From UBA7672 sp030824255 (GTDB lineage: Bacteria > Pseudomonadota > Alphaproteobacteria > Caulobacterales > Hyphomonadaceae): 64,000 nucleotides of DNA. The notes below the pieces were generated by a model. The model saw nothing but the letters and a program-made list of their open reading frames with translations. It was not told the DNA's origin and searched no databases. Where the stretch lies: NCBI GenBank assembly GCA_942493305.1, contig OW818686.1, positions 1,860,001 through 1,924,000 on the forward strand. Reading direction: 5' to 3'. A program made the position numbers and the translations under genes. Of this stretch, positions 50,183-59,919 are shown in pieces (positions within the stretch are counted from its first letter, which is position 1; each line of letters opens with the position of its first letter).

Positions 50183-51571
50183 ATGACGATTGCCGGGCGG
50201 GTCGACCGCAAGAGCGAGACCTGGTCTTCGCGGTTCGGGTTTGTCATGGCGGCCGTCGGGTCTTCCGTCGGCCTCGGCAATATCTGGCGCTTTACCTACA
50301 CGACCGGTGAGAACGGGGGCGGGGCTTTCGTGCTCGCCTATCTCGCATGCCTCGCGGCCATCGCGTTCCCGCTTCTGGCCGCTGAATATGCGATCGGGCG
50401 CCGTTCGGGCCACTCGGCCGTGGAGAGTGTGCAGGCGCTGGCGCGCGCATCGGGCAAGAGCGAGCTGTGGGGCGGCGTCGCCTGGCTCGGCATGCTGTCG
50501 GCTTTCTTCATCCTGACTTTCTACTGCGTCGTGTCGGCCTGGTTCATGGCCTACATCCCGCACGCGATCTCCGGCTCTTTCGCAGCCGATGGCGGCTCGA
50601 TCGACGCTTCACGCGCGCGCTTCGAGGATGTGACCTCGCGTGAAAACCTGCCCATGCTGCTTGTCTATCTGGGCGTCTTCATCGGCGCGGCCGTGGTGGT
50701 TGTGGGGCGTGGCGTGAAGCGTGGCATCGAGCGCGCGTCGACCATCCTGATGCCTGTCTTCATTCTCGTCCTGCTGATCCTGCTGGGCTTTGCGATCGCA
50801 GAGGGCGCATTCGGCGAGGCTGTCTCCTTTCTCACGCGCGTGCGGCCGGAGGATTTCTCGTTCTCCATGTTGCTGGATGCGCTGGCGCAATCCTTCTTCG
50901 CGACCGGCGTTGGCGCGGCGGTGATGATCACCTACGGCGCCTATCTCAAGACGGATGCCGATGTGCCGCGCTCGTCCGCCATCGTCGCGCTGGCGGATAC
51001 TGCGGTCGCGCTGGTCGCAGCCTTCGTCGTGTTCGCTCTGGTGTTCGCCGTCGGCAGTAATCCGGATGCGGGCTTCAGCCTGTTGTTCGTGAATCTTCCC
51101 ATCGGCCTTGCGCAGATGCCATTCGGCACGATTGTCGGCGGCGCCTTCTTCCTGCTGGCGCTGTTTGCGGCGCTGGCCTCGTCCATCTCGCTGCTTGAGG
51201 TAGCCGTCTCTTGGCTGGACGAGCGCACGGGCGTCACGCGCTGGGGCGCAGCGTTGGGCGTTGGTTTCGCGGTGTTCGTGGTTGGCGCGGGTTACGTCTA
51301 TAGCCGCGAATACATCGTGTTCGTGGACTTCGTGGCGTCGTCGCTGCTGATGCCGGTCGGTGGCTTGCTGATGGCGATCTTTGCCGGCTGGATCATCGAG
51401 AAGAAGATGATGCAGGCCGAATTCGGCATGCCTTTCTTCCGCGTCTGGAGCGTGCTGGTACGCTGGGTGATTCCGATCGCGATCGGCGTCATCCTCGTGC
51501 TCGGCATCCGCGAGAAACTGGACGCAGCGGGCGCATCGATGGTTGTCGATGCGCTGCTGTCGAAAGGCTAG
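50183..51571 (+). CDS. Sodium-dependent transporter of the NSS (SNF) family
   Basis: A 462-aa protein with eleven or twelve hydrophobic segments. The N-terminal signature FGFVMAAVGSSVGLGNIWRF is the NSS helix 1 with the Na/substrate site, followed by NGGGAFVLAYL. Bacterial NSS members import amino acids or related amines with sodium. Substrate is unknown. The gene stands alone 80 bp after rodA. Confidence 0.92.
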   Translation: MTIAGRVDRKSETWSSRFGFVMAAVGSSVGLGNIWRFTYTTGENGGGAFVLAYLACLAAIAFPLLAAEYAIGRRSGHSAVESVQALARASGKSELWGGVAWLGMLSAFFILTFYCVVSAWFMAYIPHAISGSFAADGGSIDASRARFEDVTSRENLPMLLVYLGVFIGAAVVVVGRGVKRGIERASTILMPVFILVLLILLGFAIAEGAFGEAVSFLTRVRPEDFSFSMLLDALAQSFFATGVGAAVMITYGAYLKTDADVPRSSAIVALADTAVALVAAFVVFALVFAVGSNPDAGFSLLFVNLPIGLAQMPFGTIVGGAFFLLALFAALASSISLLEVAVSWLDERTGVTRWGAALGVGFAVFVVGAGYVYSREYIVFVDFVASSLLMPVGGLLMAIFAGWIIEKKMMQAEFGMPFFRVWSVLVRWVIPIAIGVILVLGIREKLDAAGASMVVDALLSKG

Positions 51572-51576
51572 GCGGC

Positions 51577-52548
51577 TCAGCCGACCTTGTCCGCGAGCCA
51601 GTCGCTCGCCTTTATCAGCTCGCTGATTATGCCGGGCTCCAGAGAGGAGTGGCCGGCGTCCGGCACGATCTTGAGCTGCGATTTCGGCCATGCCTTGTGC
51701 AGTTTCCATGCGGAATCCAGCGGCGTCACCACGTCATAGCGGCCATGGACGATAATGCCCGGCAGGTCGCCGAACTTCTTCGCCTCGTCGAGCAACCAGC
51801 CGTCGGCGTCGAAGAAACCCTTGTTGACGAAGTAGTGGCACTCGATACGCGCGAAGGCGTCAAGGAAGTCAGCCTCGTCAAAGCGCGGCGGACGCTGCCG
51901 TGGTCCCTGGATGGAGAGCGTCTCGCCTTCCCAGCGCGCCCAGGCGGCGGCTGCTTCAGCGCGAGCAGCGGCGTTTTTGCCGGTGAGGCGCTTGTGGAAA
52001 GCCTTCAGCAGGTCTCCCCGCTCGCTTTCCGGGATTGGCGTGAGGTAGCGATCGAATGCGTCGGGGAAGATGTTGCTGGCGCCTTCCTGGTAGAACCAGC
52101 GGATCTCGTGTTCCGTGAGCAGGAAAATGCCACGCAACAGGAGGCCGAGCACCTGCTTGCGATGGGCGGCGGCGTAGGCGAGGGCGAGGGTGGAACCCCA
52201 CGATCCGCCGAACACGACCCACTTCTTGATGCCCAGATGCGCACGCAGCGTCTCAATGTCGCGCACCAGGTCCCAGGTGGTGTTTTCACGGAGTTCCGAG
52301 TGCGGCGTGGAGCGGCCGCAGCCGCGCTGGTCGAACATGATGATCCGGTAGCGGCGGGGATCAAAAAAGCGTCGCATTTCGGGACTGGAGCCGCCGCCAG
52401 GCCCGCCATGTAGCGCAACTACGGGCAATCCGTCGGGGTGGCCGCTTTCCTCCCAATAGATCTCGTGCAGCGCGCTGACGGCCAATCGGCCGGTGCGGCG
52501 TGGCTCGACCGATGGGTAGAGGGTACGGCGGGGGCGATCATCGTTCAT
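51577..52548 (-). CDS. pip: Proline iminopeptidase
   Basis: A 323-aa alpha/beta hydrolase of peptidase family S33. The oxyanion motif HGGPGGG, the nucleophile elbow GGSWGST, the Asp in GRYDVVTPL and the His in DAGHSSLEPG are all present. It releases N-terminal proline from peptides. The length and the motif DQRGCGRSTPH are those of the bacterial Pip family. Convergent with the NSS gene, 5 bp apart. Confidence 0.95.
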   Translation of the reverse strand: MNDDRPRRTLYPSVEPRRTGRLAVSALHEIYWEESGHPDGLPVVALHGGPGGGSSPEMRRFFDPRRYRIIMFDQRGCGRSTPHSELRENTTWDLVRDIETLRAHLGIKKWVVFGGSWGSTLALAYAAAHRKQVLGLLLRGIFLLTEHEIRWFYQEGASNIFPDAFDRYLTPIPESERGDLLKAFHKRLTGKNAAARAEAAAAWARWEGETLSIQGPRQRPPRFDEADFLDAFARIECHYFVNKGFFDADGWLLDEAKKFGDLPGIIVHGRYDVVTPLDSAWKLHKAWPKSQLKIVPDAGHSSLEPGIISELIKASDWLADKVG

Positions 52549-52666
52549 GCTTGTTTCATCTACCGACCATCATCCTTGCGTCAAACCAATTCAGCCAACG
52601 TTTGTTTTTCGGATGGGACGCATCTATAACAGTCTGACATGCAACGAACTTTCGGGGTTCGGTTCG

Positions 52667-53272
52667 GTGTTTTTACTGCGTTCTGCGTTCGTTTGCCTTG
52701 CTCTTTGCGCCCCGGTTTCGGGCTGCGCGACGGTGTCCGTCTATGAGCCGGTATCCGTTGAGGTGTCTCTGACGGAAGGGCAGTCGCAGCTTCATCAGGC
52801 ATCAGAGACCTACAGCAAGGAAGTTCGCCTGAAGGGCCTCGCGACCGGCGAGGCCAGCCTGGCTTCGCTGGCGGATATGCTGTCGGGCAAGCAATCGGAT
52901 GCAAACGCCTACTGGCGGCGGATCGGCGCGGACAAGTTCGCGGCGTCCGGTATCGTCACGCGCGTGCGTGAAGACATGAGCGAGGCTGCACTCGGTCTCG
53001 CCAAGCTCAACGATCTTGCCCGCAGCCTGATCGGCAAGGCCGACCTGAAGCGCGAGGATGTTTCTGCTTTTGAGAGCGCGCTGATCCACGCGCGCCAATC
53101 CCGTGACTCGTTCTCGGATGCGCTCGTGCAGGTGAACCGCCGGTCCGATCGTGAGTATCAGGTGCCGCTGGAACTGGCCCCGCTCGACGCGGCGCTCGCA
53201 CGTGCTCGCGTGACAGCGGACGATCTCGCGGCCGCCCGGTCCGATGCCGAGATGCAGACGATAGAAAGCTAA
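52667..53272 (+). CDS. Putative lipoprotein with helical domain
   Basis: The reading frame is open from 52547, but the lipoprotein signal makes best sense from the GTG at 52667 (201 aa): FLLRSAFVCLALCAPVSGCA, with lipobox Val-Ser-Gly-Cys. A GGGG lies about 9 nt upstream. The mature protein is charged, mostly helical and has no further cysteine. I recognise no family. It is divergent from pip and overlaps the convergent DUF423 gene by 4 bp. Confidence 0.68.
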   Translation: MFLLRSAFVCLALCAPVSGCATVSVYEPVSVEVSLTEGQSQLHQASETYSKEVRLKGLATGEASLASLADMLSGKQSDANAYWRRIGADKFAASGIVTRVREDMSEAALGLAKLNDLARSLIGKADLKREDVSAFESALIHARQSRDSFSDALVQVNRRSDREYQVPLELAPLDAALARARVTADDLAAARSDAEMQTIES

Positions 53273-53697
53273 GAGCGGGAAGTCGGATCCTGATCCCGGG
53301 GCAGGGACTCAGGCTCATCCCTGCGCGGCGCCATTGCTGCGGCAAGTCCGATCAGCAGCCAACCCACGATGAAGAACACGCCGCCGATCGGCACCAGGAA
53401 GGTGAGAGTGTCGAACGGAGTCGGCGTCATCGGAATGCCGCCCATGATGATCTTCGCGATCTGGACGCCGGAGAACAGGGGAACGCTGGCGATGAAGGCC
53501 CACCCGCCGGCAAGGTGAAGCCATCCGCGGAATGGCAGGCTGGCGGCGACCAGCGCGCCGAGCGCGTGCACGTAGCCGTACATGAAGGCGGTCTGCCAGC
53601 GCGAGGTCGCTTCGACCGGCACTGTGTGGCCGCCAGCGGCGCCTGCGGCGACCAGCAGCAAACCGGTTAATGCGGCGGCGATCATCAGTGCACGCAT
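53269..53697 (-). CDS. DUF423 (YgdD-like) membrane protein
   Basis: A 142-aa protein with four hydrophobic segments: signal-like MIAAALTGLLLVAAGAAGGH, WQTAFMYGYVHALGALVAA, GWLHLAGGWAFIASVPLFSG and VPIGGVFFIVGWLLIGLAAA. These match the DUF423 layout. Function is unknown. Its end overlaps the convergent lipoprotein gene. Confidence 0.85.
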   Translation of the reverse strand: MRALMIAAALTGLLLVAAGAAGGHTVPVEATSRWQTAFMYGYVHALGALVAASLPFRGWLHLAGGWAFIASVPLFSGVQIAKIIMGGIPMTPTPFDTLTFLVPIGGVFFIVGWLLIGLAAAMAPRRDEPESLPRDQDPTSRS

Positions 53698-53871
53698 CTT
53701 TTTCTCCCGCGCGAAATCATTCTTTACAGCAGGTAAACAGTAAAAACCCCATCAGATCTGGCGTTTTGGCGAAGACGACACACCTTTCGTCTTTCTGCAA
53801 CCTTAGGGCGAACCGCATCGCGACCACAGGCGTTTGGTGTTTCCTATACGTTTCTAACGTAAGACTTGGTA

Positions 53872-55002
53872 ATGGCGATCAACTCAACACGGTTTCAGGT
53901 GGATTCCACCGCGGACGGGAAGCAGGTGCTTCTCGTCGCGGGCGACTGGACCGTGTGGACCGTCGCCTCGGTTGAAGAGAAGCTTCGCAATACCAGGATT
54001 TCCCCCGATGCGATCCTGGACGTAAGCGAGCTGGAACGGATCGACACGTCGGGCGCGTACCTGATCGATCGCGCTTTTGGCGCCCTCGAAGGCATCGACG
54101 ATCCGATCGCCATGCAGGGCGATCATCCGACCATCGAGCGCCTTATGGGCAAGGTCCGCAAGGCCAGCCCGGCCGCGCCGCCCGATCCGGTGCACCAGCC
54201 GGGCCTCATCGCATTGATGGACCGCGCGGGTCGCGGCGCGGTGAATGCGTGGCACGAATTTCTCGGCCTGCTGGGGTTCATCGGCGAGACCACGGCGACA
54301 ATCGGCAAGCTGGCGGCAAATCCGCGACGCATACGCTGGCGTTCGGTTGTCGCGATCATGGAAGAGGTCGGCCTCGATGCATTGCCGATCGTCTGCTTCC
54401 TGTCGTTCTTCATCGGCCTGGTGATCGCGTTCATTGGTGCAAACCTGCTGGCGATGTTCAACGCCTCGGTGTTCACCGTCGAACTTGTGGGCATCGGGAT
54501 GTTGCGCGAATTCGGCGCGGTGCTGACGGCGATCCTTCTCGCAGGCCGGACAGACAGCGCCTTTACCGCGCAGATCGGCGCCATGAAGATGCGGCAGGAA
54601 ATCGACGCAATGCGCACGATCGGTATCGATCCGATGGAAGCGCTGGTTGCTCCGCGCCTGATCGCGCTGCTTGTCATGACGCCTCTGCTGACGTTTGCGG
54701 CGACGATTGCTGGCATCGGCGGCGGCCTGATGGCGGCGTGGATGGCGATGGATATTTCGCCCCAGATGTTCATCACCCGCTTCCAGGAAGTCGTGCCGCC
54801 AGTTCACTTCTGGGCCGGGATGCTGAAGACGCCGGTGTTCGCGCTTGTGATCGCGATGGTGGGCTGCCGACAGGGCATGCTGGTCGAAGAGGATGTTGTT
54901 TCGCTGGGTCGACGCACTACCTCATCGGTTGTGCAGGCAATCTTCCTCGTCATAGCGCTCGATGCGATGTTCGCCATCTTCTACTTCCAGCTGAACATAT
55001 GA
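53872..55002 (+). CDS. mlaE: MlaE-type lipid ABC permease with N-terminal STAS domain
   Basis: A 376-aa protein from the ATG at 53872 (a TTG at 53866 is in frame). Residues about 1-95 form an MlaB-like STAS domain (LDVSELERIDTSGAYLIDRA). A linker leads to the MlaE permease with five helices (FIGLVIAFIGANLLAMFNA, ELVGIGMLREFGAVLTAILLAGR, AFTAQIGAMKMRQEIDAM). MlaE handles phospholipid transport between the membranes. The fusion puts MlaB and MlaE functions in one chain. Its stop overlaps the next gene (ATGA). Confidence 0.93.
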   Translation: MAINSTRFQVDSTADGKQVLLVAGDWTVWTVASVEEKLRNTRISPDAILDVSELERIDTSGAYLIDRAFGALEGIDDPIAMQGDHPTIERLMGKVRKASPAAPPDPVHQPGLIALMDRAGRGAVNAWHEFLGLLGFIGETTATIGKLAANPRRIRWRSVVAIMEEVGLDALPIVCFLSFFIGLVIAFIGANLLAMFNASVFTVELVGIGMLREFGAVLTAILLAGRTDSAFTAQIGAMKMRQEIDAMRTIGIDPMEALVAPRLIALLVMTPLLTFAATIAGIGGGLMAAWMAMDISPQMFITRFQEVVPPVHFWAGMLKTPVFALVIAMVGCRQGMLVEEDVVSLGRRTTSSVVQAIFLVIALDAMFAIFYFQLNI

Positions 55003-55802
55003 CCGAGCACGCAACCCTTCTGAACAACGAGACAGTCGCGGCTGATGGCGAGGTGGCTATCCGCGTCCGCGGCGTGATCAATCGCTTTGGCCCCAAGACC
55101 GTACATGACGGGCTGGACCTCGACATCATGAAGGGTGAAGTGCTGGGCGTCATCGGCGGATCGGGCACGGGCAAGTCCGTGCTTCTGCGTTCGATCGTCG
55201 GCCTGCATACGCCGACTGCTGGCGAGATCGAAGTCCTGGGCCACAAGTTGACCAGCCTTTCGGCTGACGAGCGCGTGAAAGTTGAACGCCGCTGGGGCGT
55301 CATGTTCCAGGACGGCGCGCTTTTCTCCACCATGACGGTGCGGGAGAATGTGATGGCTCCGATGCGGGAGCACACGAAGATTCCCCTCGCGCTGATGCGA
55401 GAGCTGGCCGATCTCAAGATTCGTCTTGCCGGCCTGGAACTGGAAGCTGCTCCAAAGCGGCCAGCCGATCTTTCCGGCGGCATGCGCAAGCGCGCGGCGC
55501 TGGCGCGGGCGCTGTCCCTTGATCCGGAACTGTTGTTCCTGGACGAGCCCACCGCGGGTCTCGATCCAATCAGCGCGGCGCGCTTTGACGAGCTGGTCCG
55601 TTCGTTGACCCAGGCGCTTGGCCTGACTGTTTTCCTTGTGACCCACGACCTCGACACGTTGGCGGCGACCTGTGATCGCATCGCGGTGCTGAGCGACGGC
55701 AAGGTGCTTGCAGTTGGTCCGCTTGATGAGGTTCGCCAGAACCCGCATCCGTGGATTCAGGAGTATTTCTCTGGGCCTCGTGGCCGAGCGGCGAAGAGAT
55801 AG
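54999..55802 (+). CDS. mlaF: MlaF-type ABC ATPase
   Basis: A 267-aa ATPase: Walker A GGSGTGKSV, signature LSGGMRKRAALARAL, Walker B LLFLDEPTAGLD, D-loop and H-loop VTHD. The LSGGM variant is typical of MlaF. The start at 54999 overlaps the permease stop by ATGA. It powers the MlaE permease. Confidence 0.95.
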   Translation: MTEHATLLNNETVAADGEVAIRVRGVINRFGPKTVHDGLDLDIMKGEVLGVIGGSGTGKSVLLRSIVGLHTPTAGEIEVLGHKLTSLSADERVKVERRWGVMFQDGALFSTMTVRENVMAPMREHTKIPLALMRELADLKIRLAGLELEAAPKRPADLSGGMRKRAALARALSLDPELLFLDEPTAGLDPISAARFDELVRSLTQALGLTVFLVTHDLDTLAATCDRIAVLSDGKVLAVGPLDEVRQNPHPWIQEYFSGPRGRAAKR

Positions 55803-55805
55803 ATC

Positions 55806-56759
55806 ATGGAAACGAAAGCCAATTACGTACTCATCGGGGCGTTCGTCTTTCTAGCGGCAGGCGCCCTCGCGCTTTTCACGCTGTGGATCGCGGGCAACCC
55901 CTTCAGCCGGAGCTTTGAAGACTATGACGTCGTCTTCAGCGGACCGGTGAACGGCCTGTCCGAAGGCGGCGAGGTTCGCTTCAACGGCATCAAGGTGGGC
56001 GAGGTGACAACGCTTCGCCTCGACCGTCAGGACCCCAACCGCGTGATCGCGCACATCCGGGTTGAGGGGCAAACGCCGGTGCGGACGGACAGCGTCGCGC
56101 AGCTGAACTTCCAGGGCATCACGGGCGTCACCTTCATCCAGATTCTCGCCGGCGATCCCTCGGCGCCGCTTCTTGAATCCGTGAACGGAGAAGTGCCGCA
56201 GATCCCGACGAGCCGTACGCTGGTGGACGAGCTTTTCCAGGGTGGTCAGGATCTACTGGGCGTTTCCGGTGATACGATCCGCAAGATCAACGAGTTACTC
56301 TCGGACGAGAACCTGTTGCACCTGAGCTCCACGCTGTCGGGTATCGACAAGGCAGTGAACAAGATCGCTGCCGATGACGGTGTGCTCGATGAAGCGACGC
56401 GCGCCATGGCCAAGATCAACACGGCGGTCGATGCTCTCGAAGCCGCCGCCAAGTCGTTTGACACGGCCGCTGTCAGCCTGACGTCTGATTTTCATTCGTT
56501 GTCGACGGATGCATCGTCTGCAATCCAGAAGCTGGATCCTGTTCTTGATGATGCAAGGACCGCGATGAAAAATCTGAACGAGACGGTCACCGCCATCAAC
56601 AAGGACGTGACCCCCGCCGCCTCCCGCGCCATCCGCCAGGTCGGGCACTCGGCTGCGGACTTCCGGATCATCCTGCAACGTCTTGAAGATGTGCTCGGGG
56701 AAATCGAGCAGGATCCGAGCCAGTTTATCTACCAGCAGCCCTCGCCAGTGGAGCGCTAG
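55806..56759 (+). CDS. mlaD: MlaD-type MCE domain protein
   Basis: A 317-aa protein with one N-terminal membrane helix (GAFVFLAAGALALFTLWIAG), an MCE domain (about residues 40-120: VNGLSEGGEVRFNGIKVGEV, TPVRTDSVAQLNFQGITGV) and a long helical C-terminal region. This is the architecture of MlaD/PqiB-like substrate-binding subunits that form hexameric rings. Start 3 bp after mlaF. Confidence 0.93.
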   Translation: METKANYVLIGAFVFLAAGALALFTLWIAGNPFSRSFEDYDVVFSGPVNGLSEGGEVRFNGIKVGEVTTLRLDRQDPNRVIAHIRVEGQTPVRTDSVAQLNFQGITGVTFIQILAGDPSAPLLESVNGEVPQIPTSRTLVDELFQGGQDLLGVSGDTIRKINELLSDENLLHLSSTLSGIDKAVNKIAADDGVLDEATRAMAKINTAVDALEAAAKSFDTAAVSLTSDFHSLSTDASSAIQKLDPVLDDARTAMKNLNETVTAINKDVTPAASRAIRQVGHSAADFRIILQRLEDVLGEIEQDPSQFIYQQPSPVER

Positions 56760-56762
56760 ATC

Positions 56763-57362
56763 ATGAAACCGCTGATCGCCGCCGCGGCGCTTGCTTCTAC
56801 CATATTGATGTCAGGATGCCTTTCTGTCCTGCCTGAACCGAGTATTCCCCTGGCGCTGATTGCGCTGCCGGCAGATCGTGCGAACGCGCCTGCCACGCCG
56901 TTGCAGGCGGATGTTGCGGTTTATTCGCCTGAAAGCTCGCGGGCATTCGCGGGCACGGACATCGCCGTGCGAACCGATCAGGAACTGGTTTTCCTTGGCG
57001 ATGTGCGTTGGTCGGACAACGCCCCCCAGTTGCTGCAGGGCGCGGTGGTGAATGCGCTCACCAAGTCAGGCGGTACCGGACGCGCAGTGCCTGCCCAGTT
57101 GGGGGCCGATGTTGACTACGACGTGCGCTGGCGGATCGTTGACCTGTCTACTGGACGGGAGACGGCGCCGGTACGTGCGGAGGTTCAGGTAAGCGTGCTG
57201 GATTCCAACACGCGCCGCATGGTCGCCCAGCAGTCGTTTACCGCTGAAGGCTCGCCCTCGGATCGTGCGCCGCGTGCCCGAGCCGCTGCGCTTGCGTTGG
57301 TCGCGCAGGAGGTTGCCGACAAGGTTGCCGCCTTCGTGGCGCAGGCTGCGGTTGCAAAGTAG
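56763..57362 (+). CDS. ABC-type transport auxiliary lipoprotein (PqiC-like)
   Basis: A 199-aa lipoprotein with signal ending in ILMSGC. The domain DUF330/PF03886-like (AVYSPESSRAFAGTDIAVRT, ELVFLGDVRWSDNAPQLLQG, YDVRWRIVDLSTGRETAPVR) is that of outer-membrane-facing partners of MCE transporters. It completes the cluster E-F-D-lipoprotein; no MlaC or MlaA gene is adjacent. Convergent with the coiled-coil gene. Confidence 0.9.
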   Translation: MKPLIAAAALASTILMSGCLSVLPEPSIPLALIALPADRANAPATPLQADVAVYSPESSRAFAGTDIAVRTDQELVFLGDVRWSDNAPQLLQGAVVNALTKSGGTGRAVPAQLGADVDYDVRWRIVDLSTGRETAPVRAEVQVSVLDSNTRRMVAQQSFTAEGSPSDRAPRARAAALALVAQEVADKVAAFVAQAAVAK

Positions 57363-57382
57363 TCCGACCTGCAAGGGCAGGA

Positions 57383-59335
57383 TTACATCTGCGCGCCGAG
57401 CGCAGCATCGAGCAGAAGATAGGCAGACAAGCGCGGCGCGGCGTCTTCGCGCGAGCGATCGGCCATCGAGAGAACCTTCAGTGCATCCGGCTCTTCAGCA
57501 GCAACGAAGGTACGTGCGGCGTGCTGCAGATCACGGTCGGATTCCAGCAGGCGCGTGACGCGCTGGATCTCGCTCGGCGCCGTGTCGCGGATCGCGCGAC
57601 GGCGCTGACGTTCACCCTGATGGGCGGCGCTGGAGATACGACGCAGATCCGATGCTTTGACGACGTTGAGGCGGACGCCGCCGCGATCCAGCTTGTCGAT
57701 GATTGATCCGGCTGACTGCTGTTCGTTGACCTTGGGCGCCATTTCTTCGACGCCACTAAGCAGGCCGCGCCAGGTCGTGATCGGCGAATCATGGTCGTCG
57801 AAGATTGTGTCGCGGCGGGGGGGCGGGGGCGCTTTCGGAAGCGCTTCGAAAAGCGGCTCGGCGCGCGGCGGGTGGCGACCGTTCGACATGGGCTTGTCCA
57901 GCACGAGCTCGTCGTCATTCGGGACGGCGCGGAGGACGGGTGGGGGGCTCGCCGGGGCTGCGGTGGCGACGGGACGCAGGATCGGCGTTGGCGGCGAGAG
58001 ATCGGGCGCCGGCGGCGGCGCGTAAGCCGGGATAGTCGGGGCGGGTCTTGAAGCGACAGGCTGCGGCGGCGTTTCCGGCTCCAGGATGAGGTCGTCGATC
58101 GAGGAGGTCTCGGTGTCTTCCTTCATGCGGCCGAGCAGGACGGACGCCTTCTCGATACGCGAGCGGGCGCGCTCGAGGCCGCTTTCGGCGGCGTTGGTGG
58201 CGCGCGTCGCAGTCTTGAAAAGGGTGTCGGAGAGCTGGTTGATCCGCTTCTCGGTTTCGTCCGCGTGGGCGCGGGCGGCGTGAGCGGCGGCGCGCGTGGT
58301 GGCCTCGGCTTGCAGCCCGGCTTCCTTGAGCAGTGTCATCGACTGGCGCGCGTCTTCTGACGCCTGGGCCGAACGGGTGTTGATGGTTTCGGTCGCCTTC
58401 ATCGCGGAGCCGAGCGCATCGGATACGGTGTCGCGCAGGCTTTCGGCGGTGGATTTGGTGGCGGCGGCGGCGAGTTCGCCGGCCTTGGTTGCAGACTCAA
58501 CCATGCGCGTCGATTGCACGAGCTGCTCGTCGAGGCGCATCAGGACGCTGGCGAGGTTCTGCGCGCGCTTGCGGCTTTCGGCGCCCATTGTGTCGAGTTG
58601 CGCGATGCGCTGGGCGAGATGGCCGGACGTTTCGTGCATGTCGCGCAGGCGCTGGTCGAGCGTGGTGTCGGCCTGGCGGACCTGTTCCTGTGCGGCGCGG
58701 GTGGCTTCGGCCATAAGCTGGGCGTGGCGCGGGATCGCCTTGGCAAGGGCGTCGGATTGGTTGCGGAGATTTTCCGCAAGCTGCGTCATGCCATTCCGTT
58801 CGGAGTTCATCTTGCTGACCAGCACTTCGCTGTCGGCGCGGACAATCTCGGCGGCCTTGAGTGCGCCGGCGACGCTGTTCTCGATGTCGTGCTTCAGGGC
58901 GTCGAGGCGCTGGCGCGTATCGGAGAGGGCGCGGTTCATCGTCTGCGTCTGGTGGGAGACGGCTTCGGCGAGGCTGACGATTTCATCGCGGGACGATTCG
59001 GCCGGCTCGAGCAGCATCCGGGCCGAGGTGAGCACCACGGCGTTGGCCTGCGCCGAGCGGGCACCTTCGCGGGCCATGATGCCGGCGCAGATGAGGGCGA
59101 GGCCGGGGGTGAGGAGGGCGGCGAAGCCGCCGGCGAGGACGAGGGGGGATTGGGCGGCGAGGCCATCGAAACCGAGGGTCGCGATCAGCCAGACGCCGAT
59201 GCCGCCCCAGAGGAGAATGGCGAGAGCAGCGCCTGCCCATGGCATCCAGGACCCGGCGGTGCGGGCCGCTTCCATCTGGTGGCGGAGGCGGTTGGAGGCG
59301 CGGCGGTCTTGAGAATCGTTCATGGAATCGAACAT
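57383..59335 (-). CDS. Membrane-anchored coiled-coil protein (TipN-like architecture)
   Basis: A 650-aa protein from the ATG at 59335 (MFDSMNDSQDRR); the frame is open further upstream. Two membrane helices lie near the N-terminus (about residues 30-90: MPWAGAALAILLWGGIGVWLIAT, SPLVLAGGFAALLTPGLALI). A long helical coiled-coil follows (about 100-420), rich in Ala, Glu, Gln and Arg with heptad spacing. A Pro-rich linker (about 430-520) leads to a C-terminal domain with RGGVRLNVVKASDLRRISSA. This resembles the Caulobacter polarity factor TipN in layout only. Function is unproven. Confidence 0.6.
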   Translation of the reverse strand: MFDSMNDSQDRRASNRLRHQMEAARTAGSWMPWAGAALAILLWGGIGVWLIATLGFDGLAAQSPLVLAGGFAALLTPGLALICAGIMAREGARSAQANAVVLTSARMLLEPAESSRDEIVSLAEAVSHQTQTMNRALSDTRQRLDALKHDIENSVAGALKAAEIVRADSEVLVSKMNSERNGMTQLAENLRNQSDALAKAIPRHAQLMAEATRAAQEQVRQADTTLDQRLRDMHETSGHLAQRIAQLDTMGAESRKRAQNLASVLMRLDEQLVQSTRMVESATKAGELAAAATKSTAESLRDTVSDALGSAMKATETINTRSAQASEDARQSMTLLKEAGLQAEATTRAAAHAARAHADETEKRINQLSDTLFKTATRATNAAESGLERARSRIEKASVLLGRMKEDTETSSIDDLILEPETPPQPVASRPAPTIPAYAPPPAPDLSPPTPILRPVATAAPASPPPVLRAVPNDDELVLDKPMSNGRHPPRAEPLFEALPKAPPPPRRDTIFDDHDSPITTWRGLLSGVEEMAPKVNEQQSAGSIIDKLDRGGVRLNVVKASDLRRISSAAHQGERQRRRAIRDTAPSEIQRVTRLLESDRDLQHAARTFVAAEEPDALKVLSMADRSREDAAPRLSAYLLLDAALGAQM

Positions 59336-59919
59336 GGCCCGGTCACTATGGCGAACTCGCGCCGGCAAGCAGGCGCAGTGTGGGCTCCGGCGAAAATCGA
59401 CGGAACACGACCGGCCGGCCCACACAGCGAATAGAGTGTGCAGGTGCGGCGCCAGATTGAAAAGGGGGTGGAGTCAGCGGCAGTGGTTAATACGCGGCAA
59501 GTGCGCGGATGCACGCCAGCGCTGCAGGCCCAATAATTACAGGGGGATAAGCAGACTTCAGGGGGCTGTTGCGGGAGGGGCCTGTCGCAGGGCCGGCTTT
59601 TCGATGGCTGCGGGGTTTCCGCGCGACATCTCTTCGTTGTGCGGCCTTGCGGGTTCCGCATCGCCAACGCCCGTCCACGCCAACAGAGCGGCGAAAACAG
59701 CGTCCCTTACATTCACAATGACGTCGATCATCGGGCGAACCCCTAACCCGCGTTTTGTGACGCCAAGCTGTCGGCGCATCAAGGCGAAAATTCGGCACGA
59801 GACCCGGAATTCCACGAGAATCATACGAAAACAGGCTATCGGATTGCGGCGGTCGCGTGTGCTTAACCGGTTGTTTTCCGGCGCGGACGACCCTTCCGCG
59901 CGGGCAATTGTGAGGCTTC
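59336..59919. other. Intergenic region before the HPt gene
   Basis: About 580 bp without a confident gene. One weak minus-strand frame (59558-59731, 57 aa, MIDVIVNVRDAVFAALLAWT) has an AGGGG about 9 nt upstream and could be a small membrane peptide. No palindromic repeat is evident here. Confidence 0.45.
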
